NCBI RefSeq assembly: GCF_001307035.1
Contig: NZ_LKIU01000006.1
Coordinates: 150,813-214,812, forward strand
Origin: Arthrobacter sp. Edens01
Lineage (GTDB): Bacteria; Actinomycetota; Actinomycetes; Actinomycetales; Micrococcaceae
Direction of reading: 5' to 3'
Length of the DNA: 64,000 nt
The first letter of the stretch is position 1. Each line of letters begins with the position of its first letter. A program made the translations under genes and the position numbers. The notes below the pieces were generated by a model, which searched no databases, had not been told where the DNA came from, and saw nothing but the letters and a program-made list of their open reading frames with translations. Positions 1-8,881 of the stretch are shown here, one piece after another.

Positions 1-184
1 CTCCGCGTCGAATACCGGCGCGGCTGATGGTTGCTGTGCGCTCACAGGTCAAGCGGAAAAAGGAATTTTTAGTAAGGGAGGCTTTGTTTTTTCAAACCAC
101 TAGCGCATCCGATGAGCCTCAACTAGCGTTCAATCACCTGATTCCGGCTGGTCCGGATCCTCAATGGCGAGAAGAGAGAGAACG

Positions 185-2383
185 ATGACAGTCACAAGAC
201 GCGGGTTATCTCAATCACCCGGGCATCAGAGGGATGCCAGCACCTCAGCCAAACGGGCACGGCGCGGCAGCATGGCGCTGGCGCTCGCCGCCCTGATGGC
301 AGTGTCCATTGCGGCAGCTCCGGCACAGGCCAAGCCCAAGCCCGGAGCACCTGTAGCCCCGCCGCCGGACTCGGCGTTCCAAAAAGTAACCCTCAATGAC
401 ACTCCGGGCGAGCCTGTGGACCTCGCTGTGCTGCCCAACAGCGACGTCCTTCATACCACCCGCCAGGGCGAGGTATGGCTGAATGACTCCGAGACCGGCC
501 TGAACACCCTCGCGGGAACGCTGGATGTCTATGAGCATGACGAAGAGGGCCTGCAGAGCATTGCCATCGATCCGAATTTCGGAAAGAAGGGCAACAACTG
601 GGTCTACATGTACTACTCCCCGCCCCTTGATACCCCGGTGGATGATCCTGCAACGCCGGGCATCAACGAAGGTGACGCTCCGGCCACGGGCACGGCGGAA
701 GATTTCGAACGGTTCAAGGGATACCTCCAGCTCTCGCGGTTCAAGTTCGACGGCAAGACCGTCGACGTGGCCAGCGAGCAGCGGATGCTCGAGGTGCCCG
801 TAGACCGCGGCATCTGCTGCCACGTTGGCGGCGACATCGTTTTCGATGCCAAGGGAAACCTGTACCTCTCTACGGGTGACGACACCAATCCGTTCTCCTC
901 GGGCGGTTACAGCCCCCTCGATGAACGACCGGAGAGCAACCCGGCATACGACGCCCAGCGGACGTCCTCAAACACCAACGATCTTCGCGGAAAGGTGCTG
1001 CGGATAACCCCGACGAAGGACGGCGGCTACACCATTCCCAAGGGGAACCTCTTCACGCCCGGGACTCCGCTGACCCGTCCGGAAATCTACGTGATGGGGC
1101 TGCGCAATCCGTTCCGCATCGAATTGAACCAGAAGACCGGAGAGCTCTACATCGGTGACTACTCGCCGGACGCCGGCAGCCCTGACCCGCTCCGGGGCCC
1201 GGCAGGAACCGGCAAATGGGCAGTAGTGACGGAGCCGTCCAACTACGGCTGGCCCTACTGCGCCACGGCTGAACTTCCCTACGTGGACTACGACTTCGCC
1301 ACCAACACCTCCGGTGAGACCTTCAACTGTGCAGCACTCGTCAATGAGTCGCCCAACAACACCGGACTGCGCGAGTTGCCCCCGGTAGCCCAGCCTGAAG
1401 TCTGGTACTCCTACGGTGCTTCCCCGCTCTTCCCGGAGCTGGGGACCGGCGGAATCGGCCCGATGGCCGGCCCGGTCTACGACTTCGACAAGAAGGCCAG
1501 CAAGGGGCGGGCACCCATCGCCTGGCCGGAATACTACGACGGCAAGTCATTCTTCTACGAGTGGACCCGTGACTACATCAAGGCAATGACCATGAAGAAG
1601 GGTGAGCTCGTTTCGATCGAAGACGTGGTCAGCTCGATCGTGGTGGACAACCCCATGGATATGGAGTTTGGTCCTGACGGAGCCCTGTATGTGCTGGAGT
1701 ACGGTGACGGTTACTTCGGTGAGAACCCGGACGCCCAGCTCTCCCGCATCGACTACATCGGTGAGGGCGGAAACCACACGCCGGTAGCCGCGGCTTCCGG
1801 CACCCCGACTGTGGGCATGTCTCCGCTGACGGTTCAGTTCTCCAGTGCCGGCACCACGGACGCCGACGGCGACAGGCTGCGTTACGCCTGGGACTTCAAC
1901 TCGGACGGTGTGGTGGACTCGCGCGAGGCGAATCCGAGTTACACATATGAGGAGATCGGAACCTACCGGGCCAGCCTCCAGGTCACCGACCAGGGCGGTA
2001 AGCACCGGGGCAAGTCCTCGTCTGCAGAGGTTGTCATTGAAGTAGGCAACCAGGCTCCTGTGGTTGAGTTCGTGACCCCCGTGGCGGGCCAGAGTTTCCA
2101 GTTCGGCGACACCATCAGCTACGAAGTCCGTGTGACCGATGACCAGCCCGTGGATTGCTCACGCGTTCAGGTGACCTACATCCTGGGCCATGACAACCAC
2201 GGCCACCCGCAGACCACCACCTCGGGCTGCACCGGCACCATCACCACCACCGTGCCTGAAGGACATGATCCCGCCACCGACAACCTGTCGGGCGTCTTCA
2301 GCGCTTCCTACACGGATGCCGGTGACGGCGGAACGGGTCCGCTGACCGGAACCGCAGAAGTTGTCCTGCGTCCCACGAACTGA
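185..2383 (+). CDS. Secreted PQQ-type sugar dehydrogenase (GSDH/NHL fold) with PKD domain
   Basis: Predicted exported oxidoreductase of the glucose/sorbosone dehydrogenase family, which oxidises sugars with PQQ outside the membrane. An N-terminal signal peptide is visible (basic start, then ALALAALMAVSIAAAPAQA). The beta-propeller follows, with the family landmarks GLQSIAIDPNFG, MGLRNPFRIE and SNYGWPYC. A PKD domain lies near residues 535-615 (YAWDFNSDGVVDS, YTYEEIGTYRASLQV), then a cysteine-containing C-terminal beta domain. An in-frame ATG exists at 164, but the one at 185 is preceded by GAGAAGAGAGAG and gives a more normal signal peptide. No PQQ biosynthesis gene is in the window, so the substrate and the cofactor source are unknown. 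A terminator follows directly. Confidence 0.85.
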   Translation: MTVTRRGLSQSPGHQRDASTSAKRARRGSMALALAALMAVSIAAAPAQAKPKPGAPVAPPPDSAFQKVTLNDTPGEPVDLAVLPNSDVLHTTRQGEVWLNDSETGLNTLAGTLDVYEHDEEGLQSIAIDPNFGKKGNNWVYMYYSPPLDTPVDDPATPGINEGDAPATGTAEDFERFKGYLQLSRFKFDGKTVDVASEQRMLEVPVDRGICCHVGGDIVFDAKGNLYLSTGDDTNPFSSGGYSPLDERPESNPAYDAQRTSSNTNDLRGKVLRITPTKDGGYTIPKGNLFTPGTPLTRPEIYVMGLRNPFRIELNQKTGELYIGDYSPDAGSPDPLRGPAGTGKWAVVTEPSNYGWPYCATAELPYVDYDFATNTSGETFNCAALVNESPNNTGLRELPPVAQPEVWYSYGASPLFPELGTGGIGPMAGPVYDFDKKASKGRAPIAWPEYYDGKSFFYEWTRDYIKAMTMKKGELVSIEDVVSSIVVDNPMDMEFGPDGALYVLEYGDGYFGENPDAQLSRIDYIGEGGNHTPVAAASGTPTVGMSPLTVQFSSAGTTDADGDRLRYAWDFNSDGVVDSREANPSYTYEEIGTYRASLQVTDQGGKHRGKSSSAEVVIEVGNQAPVVEFVTPVAGQSFQFGDTISYEVRVTDDQPVDCSRVQVTYILGHDNHGHPQTTTSGCTGTITTTVPEGHDPATDNLSGVFSASYTDAGDGGTGPLTGTAEVVLRPTN

Positions 2384-2416
2384 GCCTGATGAGATCCAGA
2401 TAGGAGCTTAAACCGG

Positions 2417-2456
2417 AAAGGACCCTGTACCGGGAAGACCGGCACAGGGTCCTTTT
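2417..2456. terminator. Bidirectional terminator hairpin
   Basis: A perfect 12-base inverted repeat, AAAGGACCCTGT with ACAGGGTCCTTT and a 15-base loop, lies between two convergent genes. The stem is flanked by A-rich and T-rich ends, so it can stop transcription from both sides. Confidence 0.8.
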
Positions 2457-2466
2457 CGCTGTTCCC

Positions 2467-3702
2467 CTAACTCCCGGACTGCTTTTGCAGGAACCCTGCC
2501 GGGTCTGCCAGCAGCGGTTCGAAAACCAGTTCCGCGGCACCGATCAGGATCGGGTCCTCCCCAAGCGGGGCCAGCTCGATCTTCACGTTTTCCCACGGTC
2601 CGTGATTCCGGAACCCTGCCAGTGCTTTCTCCAGGGCACCCGGTGCTGCGCGGACCAGGATGCGGAGGAACCCTCCCAGCACCACCACAGAGGGATTGAC
2701 CAGGCTGGTCACGGTTTTCAGTCCCACGGCCAGCAGGCTGACCTGTTCCTGGATTACTGCACGCACTTCATCGCCCGCGGATCCGTCCTCGAGTTTCTCC
2801 AGGAGGATTTCCTCCAGGTTCTCGGTCTCCCCGGCAGGCAGGCCGATCGCCTGGATGAGTGCTTCCCGGGTCACCTCCGCCTCCAGGCAGCCCCGGGAAC
2901 CGCAGGAACAGGGAGCGCCGCCTGTCCGGACGTGTGTGTGGCCCAGCTGGCCGGCGAACCCGGTTGCGCCTTTCACCAGGTGCCCGCCGCTGATAATTCC
3001 GCCGCCGATCCCGCTTGCCCCGCCGTAGAGGTACACGAGGTCCGGAACACCCTGTCCTGCGCCGAAGGCCGCCTGTGCCCTCGCCCCAACCACGGCGTCG
3101 TTGGCGGTGACCGTATTCAGGTGGAGGGCATCGCCGAGCAGGGCGGGGAGGGGCTCGTCCCGCCAGTCGAGGTGCGGAGCCTCTATGACCTTTCCGCCGC
3201 CGGGTTCCACCAGTCCGGGGATGGCAAGCCCGGCCCCTACGACGCGGTGGTCCGGGGGAAGTGCAGTGCGCATGCCTGCGTAGACGGCCGAGACAATGTT
3301 GACTACTTCGACGACGGACGGTGCCCGTACGGTGTGGAAGCGGACGGCGTTGACGATTCGGCCGCCCAGGGAAACCAGTGCCACGCTGACGACGTCGACG
3401 TCCGGGTTGACGGCCAGGGCCAGGATGGCGGGTCCCGGCTCAATCATGATGCTCGGGCGGCCATGCTGCTGGGCCGGGTCGATGTCACTTTCGACCACCA
3501 GGCCCAGCTGTGAAAGCTCCGCTACGAGGGCCGCAATCGTGGAACGGTTGAGTCCGGTTGTGCGTGTGAGCTGGGCCCGGGAGATGCCGGCGGTGGAGTG
3601 CACCAGCTGCAGGACGGTAGAAAGATTGTGCTGGCGGTTCGAGTCACGGTTGCTGCCGAGATACGTTCGCGCAGTGCTGCTGCCCTGTGCCGCGGCAGTC
3701 AT
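2467..3702 (-). CDS. ROK-family transcriptional regulator (NagC/XylR type)
   Basis: This 411-residue sugar-responsive repressor has an N-terminal winged helix near residues 25-75 (GISRAQLTRTTGLNRSTIAA), followed by a ROK sugar-kinase-like domain. The ROK zinc motif is present (CSCGSRGCLEAEV). ROK regulators bind a sugar or sugar phosphate and leave their operator. It converges on the sugar dehydrogenase and lies close to two sugar transport systems, so regulation of local carbohydrate genes is plausible, but nothing in the sequence links it to one operator. No strong Shine-Dalgarno sequence precedes the ATG at 3702. Confidence 0.88.
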   Translation of the reverse strand: MTAAAQGSSTARTYLGSNRDSNRQHNLSTVLQLVHSTAGISRAQLTRTTGLNRSTIAALVAELSQLGLVVESDIDPAQQHGRPSIMIEPGPAILALAVNPDVDVVSVALVSLGGRIVNAVRFHTVRAPSVVEVVNIVSAVYAGMRTALPPDHRVVGAGLAIPGLVEPGGGKVIEAPHLDWRDEPLPALLGDALHLNTVTANDAVVGARAQAAFGAGQGVPDLVYLYGGASGIGGGIISGGHLVKGATGFAGQLGHTHVRTGGAPCSCGSRGCLEAEVTREALIQAIGLPAGETENLEEILLEKLEDGSAGDEVRAVIQEQVSLLAVGLKTVTSLVNPSVVVLGGFLRILVRAAPGALEKALAGFRNHGPWENVKIELAPLGEDPILIGAAELVFEPLLADPAGFLQKQSGS

Positions 3703-3884
3703 AGGACAGGTACTCGTCCGGCACCACTGTGAGGAGTGCGCCTGGCCGTTGACTCGTTAAAGGGTGGAGTAGCAATCCACGCCTGCATATTGATCCCCCG
3801 TTTAGCTCCCTCTGGCGGACGGCGCCAGAACCGGACTAGCTTCCCATAGTATTCCTGCTTGCGGGGATCAGCCCACGAGTGGAA

Positions 3885-4964
3885 TCAGAGCGAATGAAGT
3901 CCGGAAACAAAGGAGAGAGTGAGCCTTTCCAAACTGTCTCCCAGCGCGCCCGGCACATCATCGTCCAGGTGCTTCAGGGCTGCCTGTGCATGTTCGGATG
4001 CCAGTTGGACGGCGTGTTCCCGCGCACCGCACTCCGTGAGCAGGGCACGGACGGAATCTGCTTCTGCGGCCGTCAGCCGGTCCGATCCCATCAGCGTGGA
4101 AATCTGTTCCCACTGGGGCTTTGCTGCGGCGTAGGAGAGCATGGCTGTCCGTTTGCCTTCCCGCAGGTCTCCCGATTCCGCCTTTCCCGTGTGCTGCTCA
4201 GCCCCGAAAACCCCGCGAACATCATCAGCAATCTGGTAGGCAATGCCGGCCTCGCGTCCGAAGTCCGCAAGGGTTTGCACAAGGGACGCAGGCGCTCCCG
4301 CCAGCACTGCCCCGGCCTGCAGCGGAGCTTCAAACGAATACACGGCGGTCTTTCGGCGGGCCACCGTTTTTATCTCCTCCGGGGAGGGCATTCCTTCAAG
4401 CCGGGCGAACTCAACGTCCAGGAGTTCGCCGCCGATCGAAGAAAAGACCGCGTAGTCCAGGATGCTGTTTAGTTTCGTCCGGGTCGCTTCGCACGCTTCA
4501 ACGCTCTCGTGGAGGCGGTAGGCGCCGGCAAGGACCAGGTCTCCGGCCAGGATTCCGGCAGCCATACCCGCATGCTGGGCCGCTTCCCGGGAGGCGCCGG
4601 TACGCCGGGCCTTGTTGGTGTAGTGCCCCGAGACGTTGGGAACGCCGTGCCTGATGTCATCCCTGTCGATCACGTCGTCATGGATGAGGAACGCATTGTG
4701 GAGGAGTTCATAGGCGGCACCGAGCCTGGCCGCTGCCGGGGGTTCCGTACCGCCGAGCATTCGGTAGGCCAGCATAAGCAGGCGCGGGCGGAAGCGTTTT
4801 CCGTTGGCAGCGCTCCGTTCGATTGCTTCCCACAGGCTGAGGTAGGCCGGATGGACGGAGACCGCCCGCAGCTTGGCGTCCGTGAAGAACCGGTCCAGCT
4901 CGTCCTCTACGAGAGCCAGGTCAGCATCCGTTTCCAATGCGTACTCTGCATTCAGGGAATTCAC
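3885..4964 (-). CDS. Polyprenyl diphosphate synthase (GGPP synthase type)
   Basis: This enzyme condenses isopentenyl diphosphate with allylic diphosphates to make C15-C20 or longer isoprenoid precursors. The family signature GKRFRPRLL is near residue 55 and the first Asp-rich motif HDDVIDRDD near residues 95-103. A second, degenerate Asp motif (QIADDVRGVFG) lies in the C-terminal half. The length of 359 is normal for actinobacterial short-chain synthases (IdsA/CrtE type). No carotenoid or menaquinone genes lie next to it, so the chain length and the end product cannot be assigned. Confidence 0.9.
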   Translation of the reverse strand: MNSLNAEYALETDADLALVEDELDRFFTDAKLRAVSVHPAYLSLWEAIERSAANGKRFRPRLLMLAYRMLGGTEPPAAARLGAAYELLHNAFLIHDDVIDRDDIRHGVPNVSGHYTNKARRTGASREAAQHAGMAAGILAGDLVLAGAYRLHESVEACEATRTKLNSILDYAVFSSIGGELLDVEFARLEGMPSPEEIKTVARRKTAVYSFEAPLQAGAVLAGAPASLVQTLADFGREAGIAYQIADDVRGVFGAEQHTGKAESGDLREGKRTAMLSYAAAKPQWEQISTLMGSDRLTAAEADSVRALLTECGAREHAVQLASEHAQAALKHLDDDVPGALGDSLERLTLSFVSGLHSL

Positions 4965-5022
4965 TGGTTCGCCCTCTGCTCTCTTTGCTGCCTGCCGGTG
5001 CCATCGAGTGCGGGGATGGCGG

Positions 5023-6078
5023 CTACCCGCCCCGTTTGGACGGCCGCTGGGTAGCGAAGCGCTGCTGCAGCAGGACCGCGACGACGATGATCGTGCCCTT
5101 GACGATGGCCTGGACCGAAGTGTCCAGGTTGTTCTGCGTAAAGATGTTGGTGAGGGTGGCGAAGATCAGCACGCCCAGGACGGTGCCCATGATGGTGCCG
5201 CGTCCGCCGATTAGCAGGGTTCCACCCACAACGACGGCGGCAATCGCGTCGAGTTCCAGGAGCGTGCCGTGGGTCGAGGTGCCGGCCGTTGTTCGTCCAA
5301 GCATCATGACTGCGCCGATGCCGGCGAAGAGTCCGGACAGGACGTACAGCGCCACCAGGTGCCGCTTGACCTTAATGCCGGCCAGCCGGGCGGCTTCGCG
5401 GTTTCCGCCAATGGCAACGGTCCTTCGCCCAAACGTGGTGCGGTTCAGCAGGAACCAGCCGACTGCGGCGGCCAGGATGAAGATCCACACGAGGACCGGA
5501 ATGCCGAGGAATTCACCGCGCATGGCCTTGGAGAAGTCCCGATTGGTGACGATCTGCGTGCTGCGGCCGGAGATAAGTTCCGCGAGTCCCCGTGCCCCCA
5601 CCAGCGTCGCGAGCGTCGCGATGAAGGCAACCACGTTTCCGTAGGCGATTACCACGCCGTTTAACAGTCCGACTCCAGCGCCGACTGCAAGAGCCACCAA
5701 AACCATCAGCAGCCACGATGACTGCGTTGCTGCGAGCTGCACACTCGTGAGGCTGGCGACCACGGTAGCCAGCCCCAGGACCGACCCCACGGAAAGGTCG
5801 ATGCCCCCGGCCGTGATGACAAAAGTGACGCCAATGCTAACGACGCCAAGGATGGACGCGTACCGCAGGATGGTGAGCCAGTTCTCCACGTTCAGGAACC
5901 GGTCACCGCTGGTGATGGCACCGACGGCGACGAGCAGGCCCAGTGCGACGACCAGCCCAAGGCTGCGTCCGGCTGAACCGCCCAGGGCATTCTTCAGCGG
6001 GTTGGTCCCGGAGGAACTGCTGCTGCTGCCCGGAGGGGTGTCGGTCGGATCAGCGACCGTGGTGTTTGGCTCGCTCAC
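5023..6078 (-). CDS. Ribose-type sugar ABC transporter permease
   Basis: Membrane component of a CUT2 (RbsC/BPD_transp_2) importer. It is 351 residues, with a Pro/Ser-rich cytoplasmic N-terminus and about nine or ten hydrophobic segments. Family hallmarks include ITAGGIDLSVGSVLGL and a GGRGTIMGT stretch near the C-terminus. It overlaps the upstream ATPase gene by four bases (ATGA), so the two are translationally coupled. The partner binding protein is on the other strand about 1.7 kb away. The substrate is unknown; ribose, xylose and inositol are all transported by this family. Confidence 0.9.
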   Translation of the reverse strand: MSEPNTTVADPTDTPPGSSSSSSGTNPLKNALGGSAGRSLGLVVALGLLVAVGAITSGDRFLNVENWLTILRYASILGVVSIGVTFVITAGGIDLSVGSVLGLATVVASLTSVQLAATQSSWLLMVLVALAVGAGVGLLNGVVIAYGNVVAFIATLATLVGARGLAELISGRSTQIVTNRDFSKAMRGEFLGIPVLVWIFILAAAVGWFLLNRTTFGRRTVAIGGNREAARLAGIKVKRHLVALYVLSGLFAGIGAVMMLGRTTAGTSTHGTLLELDAIAAVVVGGTLLIGGRGTIMGTVLGVLIFATLTNIFTQNNLDTSVQAIVKGTIIVVAVLLQQRFATQRPSKRGG

Positions 6079-7592
6079 GCGGCACTTCCCTTCATAATGA
6101 GATCGAGCACGCCATGCTCGTCAATGTCGCTTGGATTTTTTTCGGCCAGGACGTTGCCGTCGTCGATGATGAGCACCTTGTCCGCAAGCCCCAGAACTTC
6201 TTCGATTTCGCTGGAGACGACGATGATGGCTGTCCCGTCGGCTGCGAGCCTGCGGATCAGGTTGTAGATTTCCGCACGTGCGCCGACGTCGACGCCCCGG
6301 GTGGGTTCATCGAGCAGCAGCACCGGTGTTCCGTGGACAACCCAGCGGGCCAGGAGGATCTTTTGCTGGTTGCCGCCGGAAAGCGTGCGGGTGGGCCGGT
6401 CCGGATCCGCCGGGCGCAGTTCCAGCGCGGTGATCTGCTCCCGTGCTGCTTCCCGCTCCGCCTTTTCATTGAGGTAGCCGGCGCGTGCGAACCGTTCGAA
6501 CGTTGAAAGCGTGACGTTCTTGAACAGGGGCTCGTCCAGGATGAGTCCCTGGCTTTTCCGTTCTTCAGGTGAGAGTCCGATTCCTGCGTTGACGGCAGCG
6601 GGCACTGAACCCGGGCGGAGGCGTTTGCCGTTGACCGAGATCCTGCCCGAGGTAGGTTTGCGGACGCCGCAGATGGTCTCCAGGATCTCTGAGCGCTTGG
6701 ACCCCACCAGTCCGGCGAATCCCAGGATCTCTCCCGCCCGCAGCTGGAAACTGACCTTGCTGAACTCTCCCCGCAGCTGGAGGTCCTCCACGTCCAGGAT
6801 CACCGGGGCATCCGGAGAAACTGGATGCCGAGGCGGAAAGACGTTTTCGACGTCCCGTCCCGTCATAAGCCGAACAAGTTCCGACCTTGAAGTCTCCGTG
6901 ACCTTGAGGCCGCTGGCGGTGCTCTTGCCGTCCTTGAGGACCGAAATCCGGTCACCGATCTGGCGGATTTCCTCCAGGCGGTGGGAGATATACACCACCG
7001 CGATTCCCTGCGCAGTGAGCTCCCGGATCACGCGGAAGAGGTTCGCCACCTCACCGGAATCGAGGATGGCACTGGGTTCATCCATGATGATGAGCTTCGT
7101 GTCGCGGGACAGGGCACGGGCCAGGCTGACGATCTGCTTGTTGGCAGCAGACAGTGTTCCCACCTCAGCCGCCGGCGAGAGCCTGCTGTGCCCGAGCCGC
7201 TTCAGCAGCTCACGGGTCAGTCCGCGGGTCTTCCTTACGTTGAGGACCCCGCCCCTCGCCTTTTCATGGCCCAGGAAAATGTTCTCCGCCACGGTGAGTC
7301 CGTCCACGACGTCAAGTTCCTGGTACATGGTGGCAATGCCCAGGTCCAGGGCTTCCGTCGGGTGGCGGAGCGAGACTTCCCTGCCCTCCCACAGGATTGC
7401 CCCGCCGTCCGGTTCATGCACGCCGGAGAGGGTCTTGATCAGGGTGGACTTGCCGGCTCCGTTTTGGCCCATCACGCAGTGGACCTCTCCGGGAAGCACC
7501 TGGAGGTCCACGCCCTTGAGTACCTGTACGGCTCCGAAGTGCTTCGAGAGGCCGCGCACCTCGAGCAAAGGGGGCTGATCTTCATCGAACAT
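6075..7592 (-). CDS. Ribose-type sugar ABC transporter ATP-binding protein (two ABC domains)
   Basis: This 505-residue ATPase of a CUT2 importer carries two fused nucleotide-binding domains. The first has Walker A GQNGAGKSTLIK and Walker B IIMDEPSAIL. The second has the degenerate Walker A region GLVGSKRSE and an intact LSGGNQQK signature with LLLDEPTRGVDVG, the usual RbsA asymmetry. In the first domain the signature region reads LSAANKQ rather than LSGG, also common in this family. It is coupled to the permease by a four-base overlap. A CATAAT hexamer at 7609-7614 (minus strand) could be its -10. Confidence 0.92.
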   Translation of the reverse strand: MFDEDQPPLLEVRGLSKHFGAVQVLKGVDLQVLPGEVHCVMGQNGAGKSTLIKTLSGVHEPDGGAILWEGREVSLRHPTEALDLGIATMYQELDVVDGLTVAENIFLGHEKARGGVLNVRKTRGLTRELLKRLGHSRLSPAAEVGTLSAANKQIVSLARALSRDTKLIIMDEPSAILDSGEVANLFRVIRELTAQGIAVVYISHRLEEIRQIGDRISVLKDGKSTASGLKVTETSRSELVRLMTGRDVENVFPPRHPVSPDAPVILDVEDLQLRGEFSKVSFQLRAGEILGFAGLVGSKRSEILETICGVRKPTSGRISVNGKRLRPGSVPAAVNAGIGLSPEERKSQGLILDEPLFKNVTLSTFERFARAGYLNEKAEREAAREQITALELRPADPDRPTRTLSGGNQQKILLARWVVHGTPVLLLDEPTRGVDVGARAEIYNLIRRLAADGTAIIVVSSEIEEVLGLADKVLIIDDGNVLAEKNPSDIDEHGVLDLIMKGSAA

Positions 7593-7660
7593 GTGAGGAA
7601 CCTAACACATTATGTCGGCAGTCGGTATAAGGTCGTCGATTATTTTCAATCTTCTGTTAT

Positions 7661-7676
7661 TGTGATGCGAGTCACG
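7661..7676. promoter_or_regulatory. CRP/GlxR-like operator between divergent sugar-transport genes
   Basis: TGTGATGCGAGTCACG fits the cAMP-receptor-protein type consensus TGTGA-N6-TCACA at nine of ten positions. It sits in the 163-base gap between the ATPase/permease pair and the binding-protein operon, in the position expected for coordinated catabolite control of both directions. This rests on pattern match only. Confidence 0.5.
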
Positions 7677-7755
7677 CAAAGTTGCGGCTCTTCCGGGTGG
7701 CCGTGTCCTTGCCGAAGACGCAGCGATGACGCACCTACTCAATGAGGAGACACAG

Positions 7756-8799
7756 ATGCCTGCAGTTCTTAAGAAACGGAAAATGCTCATCCACGCCGGT
7801 GCCTTCCTGGCAGTAGGCGCACTGGTCGCCGGGTGTTCATCAGGAGATGACGGCGGAGACACCCAGCCTTCAAACGCCTCGGTCGAGGGCAACGAGGCCG
7901 AAGGCGACACCGTCGTCATTGGCTTCTCGGGCCCGGCAGCAGACCACGGCTGGCTGGGCGCGATCAACAGCGCGGCCCTCGCCGCCGCAGAGGACCTCCC
8001 GGACGTTGAGCTCCGGGTCGCGGAAGGCACCAACGACGCCAACCTCCAGATCAGCCAGGTGGAACAGTTCATCAACGACGGCGTTGACGCCATTGTTCTG
8101 CTGCCCACGGACGGCGCTGCACTGACCCAGGTCGCCACCCAGGCCACCGAGGCCGGTATTCCCGTCATCAACGTTGACCGTGAGTTCTCCAGTCCGACCG
8201 CAGCCCGTGCCACCGTGCTGGGAGACAACTACGGCATGGGAGTGAGCGCCGGCAACTACATCTGCGAGAGGCTCGAGGGCCAGAACGACGCCGTCGTCGC
8301 GGAAATCGCCGGAATCGACTCACTGCCGCTGACGCAGGACCGCAGCCAGGGATTCGCTGACGCCCTCGAGTCCTGCGGACTGGAAGTAAGCAACCGGGTG
8401 GCCGCAGACTTCACCGTCCAGGGCGGGGAGGCAACGACGTCGCAGCTGCTCTCTGCAGCCCCGGAGATTGACGCCATTTGGAACCACGACGACGATCAGG
8501 GCATCGGTGTGCTGGCAGCGATCGACAACGCCGGCCGGGATGAGTTCTTTATGGTCGGCGGCGCCGGATCGGCCAACGCCATGCGGGAGATCCAGTCCGG
8601 TGAAAGCGTCCTGGAAGCCACGGTGATCTACCCGTCCACCCAGGCAGCTGACGGAATCCGCCTGGCCCGGCTGATCGCGCAGGAAAAGGCAATGAGCGAC
8701 CTGGTTGAAGTTGAGGTCCCGAAGCGCATTGTCCTGAACGCGCCGGTCGTCACCAAGGAGAACGTCGAGCAGTACCTGCCGACTGCCTTCGAATCCTAG
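7756..8799 (+). CDS. Sugar ABC transporter substrate-binding lipoprotein (periplasmic binding protein type I fold)
   Basis: This 347-residue lipoprotein has a basic N-terminus, a hydrophobic segment and a lipobox (GALVAGCSS). The mature part is a RbsB-like type I sugar-binding protein (DGVDAIVLLPTDGAALTQ, IPVINVDREF). The ATG at 7756 follows GAGGAGAC; an in-frame ATG at 7726 has no ribosome site and would spoil the signal peptide. It is the natural partner of the divergent ATPase and permease. It leads an operon with a Gfo/Idh/MocA dehydrogenase and a sugar isomerase, which suggests the imported compound is oxidised or epimerised straight after uptake. Confidence 0.9.
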   Translation: MPAVLKKRKMLIHAGAFLAVGALVAGCSSGDDGGDTQPSNASVEGNEAEGDTVVIGFSGPAADHGWLGAINSAALAAAEDLPDVELRVAEGTNDANLQISQVEQFINDGVDAIVLLPTDGAALTQVATQATEAGIPVINVDREFSSPTAARATVLGDNYGMGVSAGNYICERLEGQNDAVVAEIAGIDSLPLTQDRSQGFADALESCGLEVSNRVAADFTVQGGEATTSQLLSAAPEIDAIWNHDDDQGIGVLAAIDNAGRDEFFMVGGAGSANAMREIQSGESVLEATVIYPSTQAADGIRLARLIAQEKAMSDLVEVEVPKRIVLNAPVVTKENVEQYLPTAFES

Positions 8800-8807
8800 G
8801 ACCGAAG

Positions 8808-8842
8808 GGCGGGGTGCCCGAACAGGCGACGGGCGCCCCGCC
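8808..8842 (+). terminator. GC-rich hairpin after the binding-protein gene
   Basis: A 13-base stem (GGCGGGGTGCCCG with CGGGCGCCCCGCC, one T-G pair) follows the stop codon at 8799. It has no T-run, so it may act as an RNA-stabilising hairpin that raises the level of the binding-protein message over the downstream genes, a common arrangement in ABC operons, rather than as a full terminator. Confidence 0.5.
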
Positions 8843-8881
8843 GCTGCCGCTGAGCTTTTCAACCGCCGGATAAGAGGAAAC

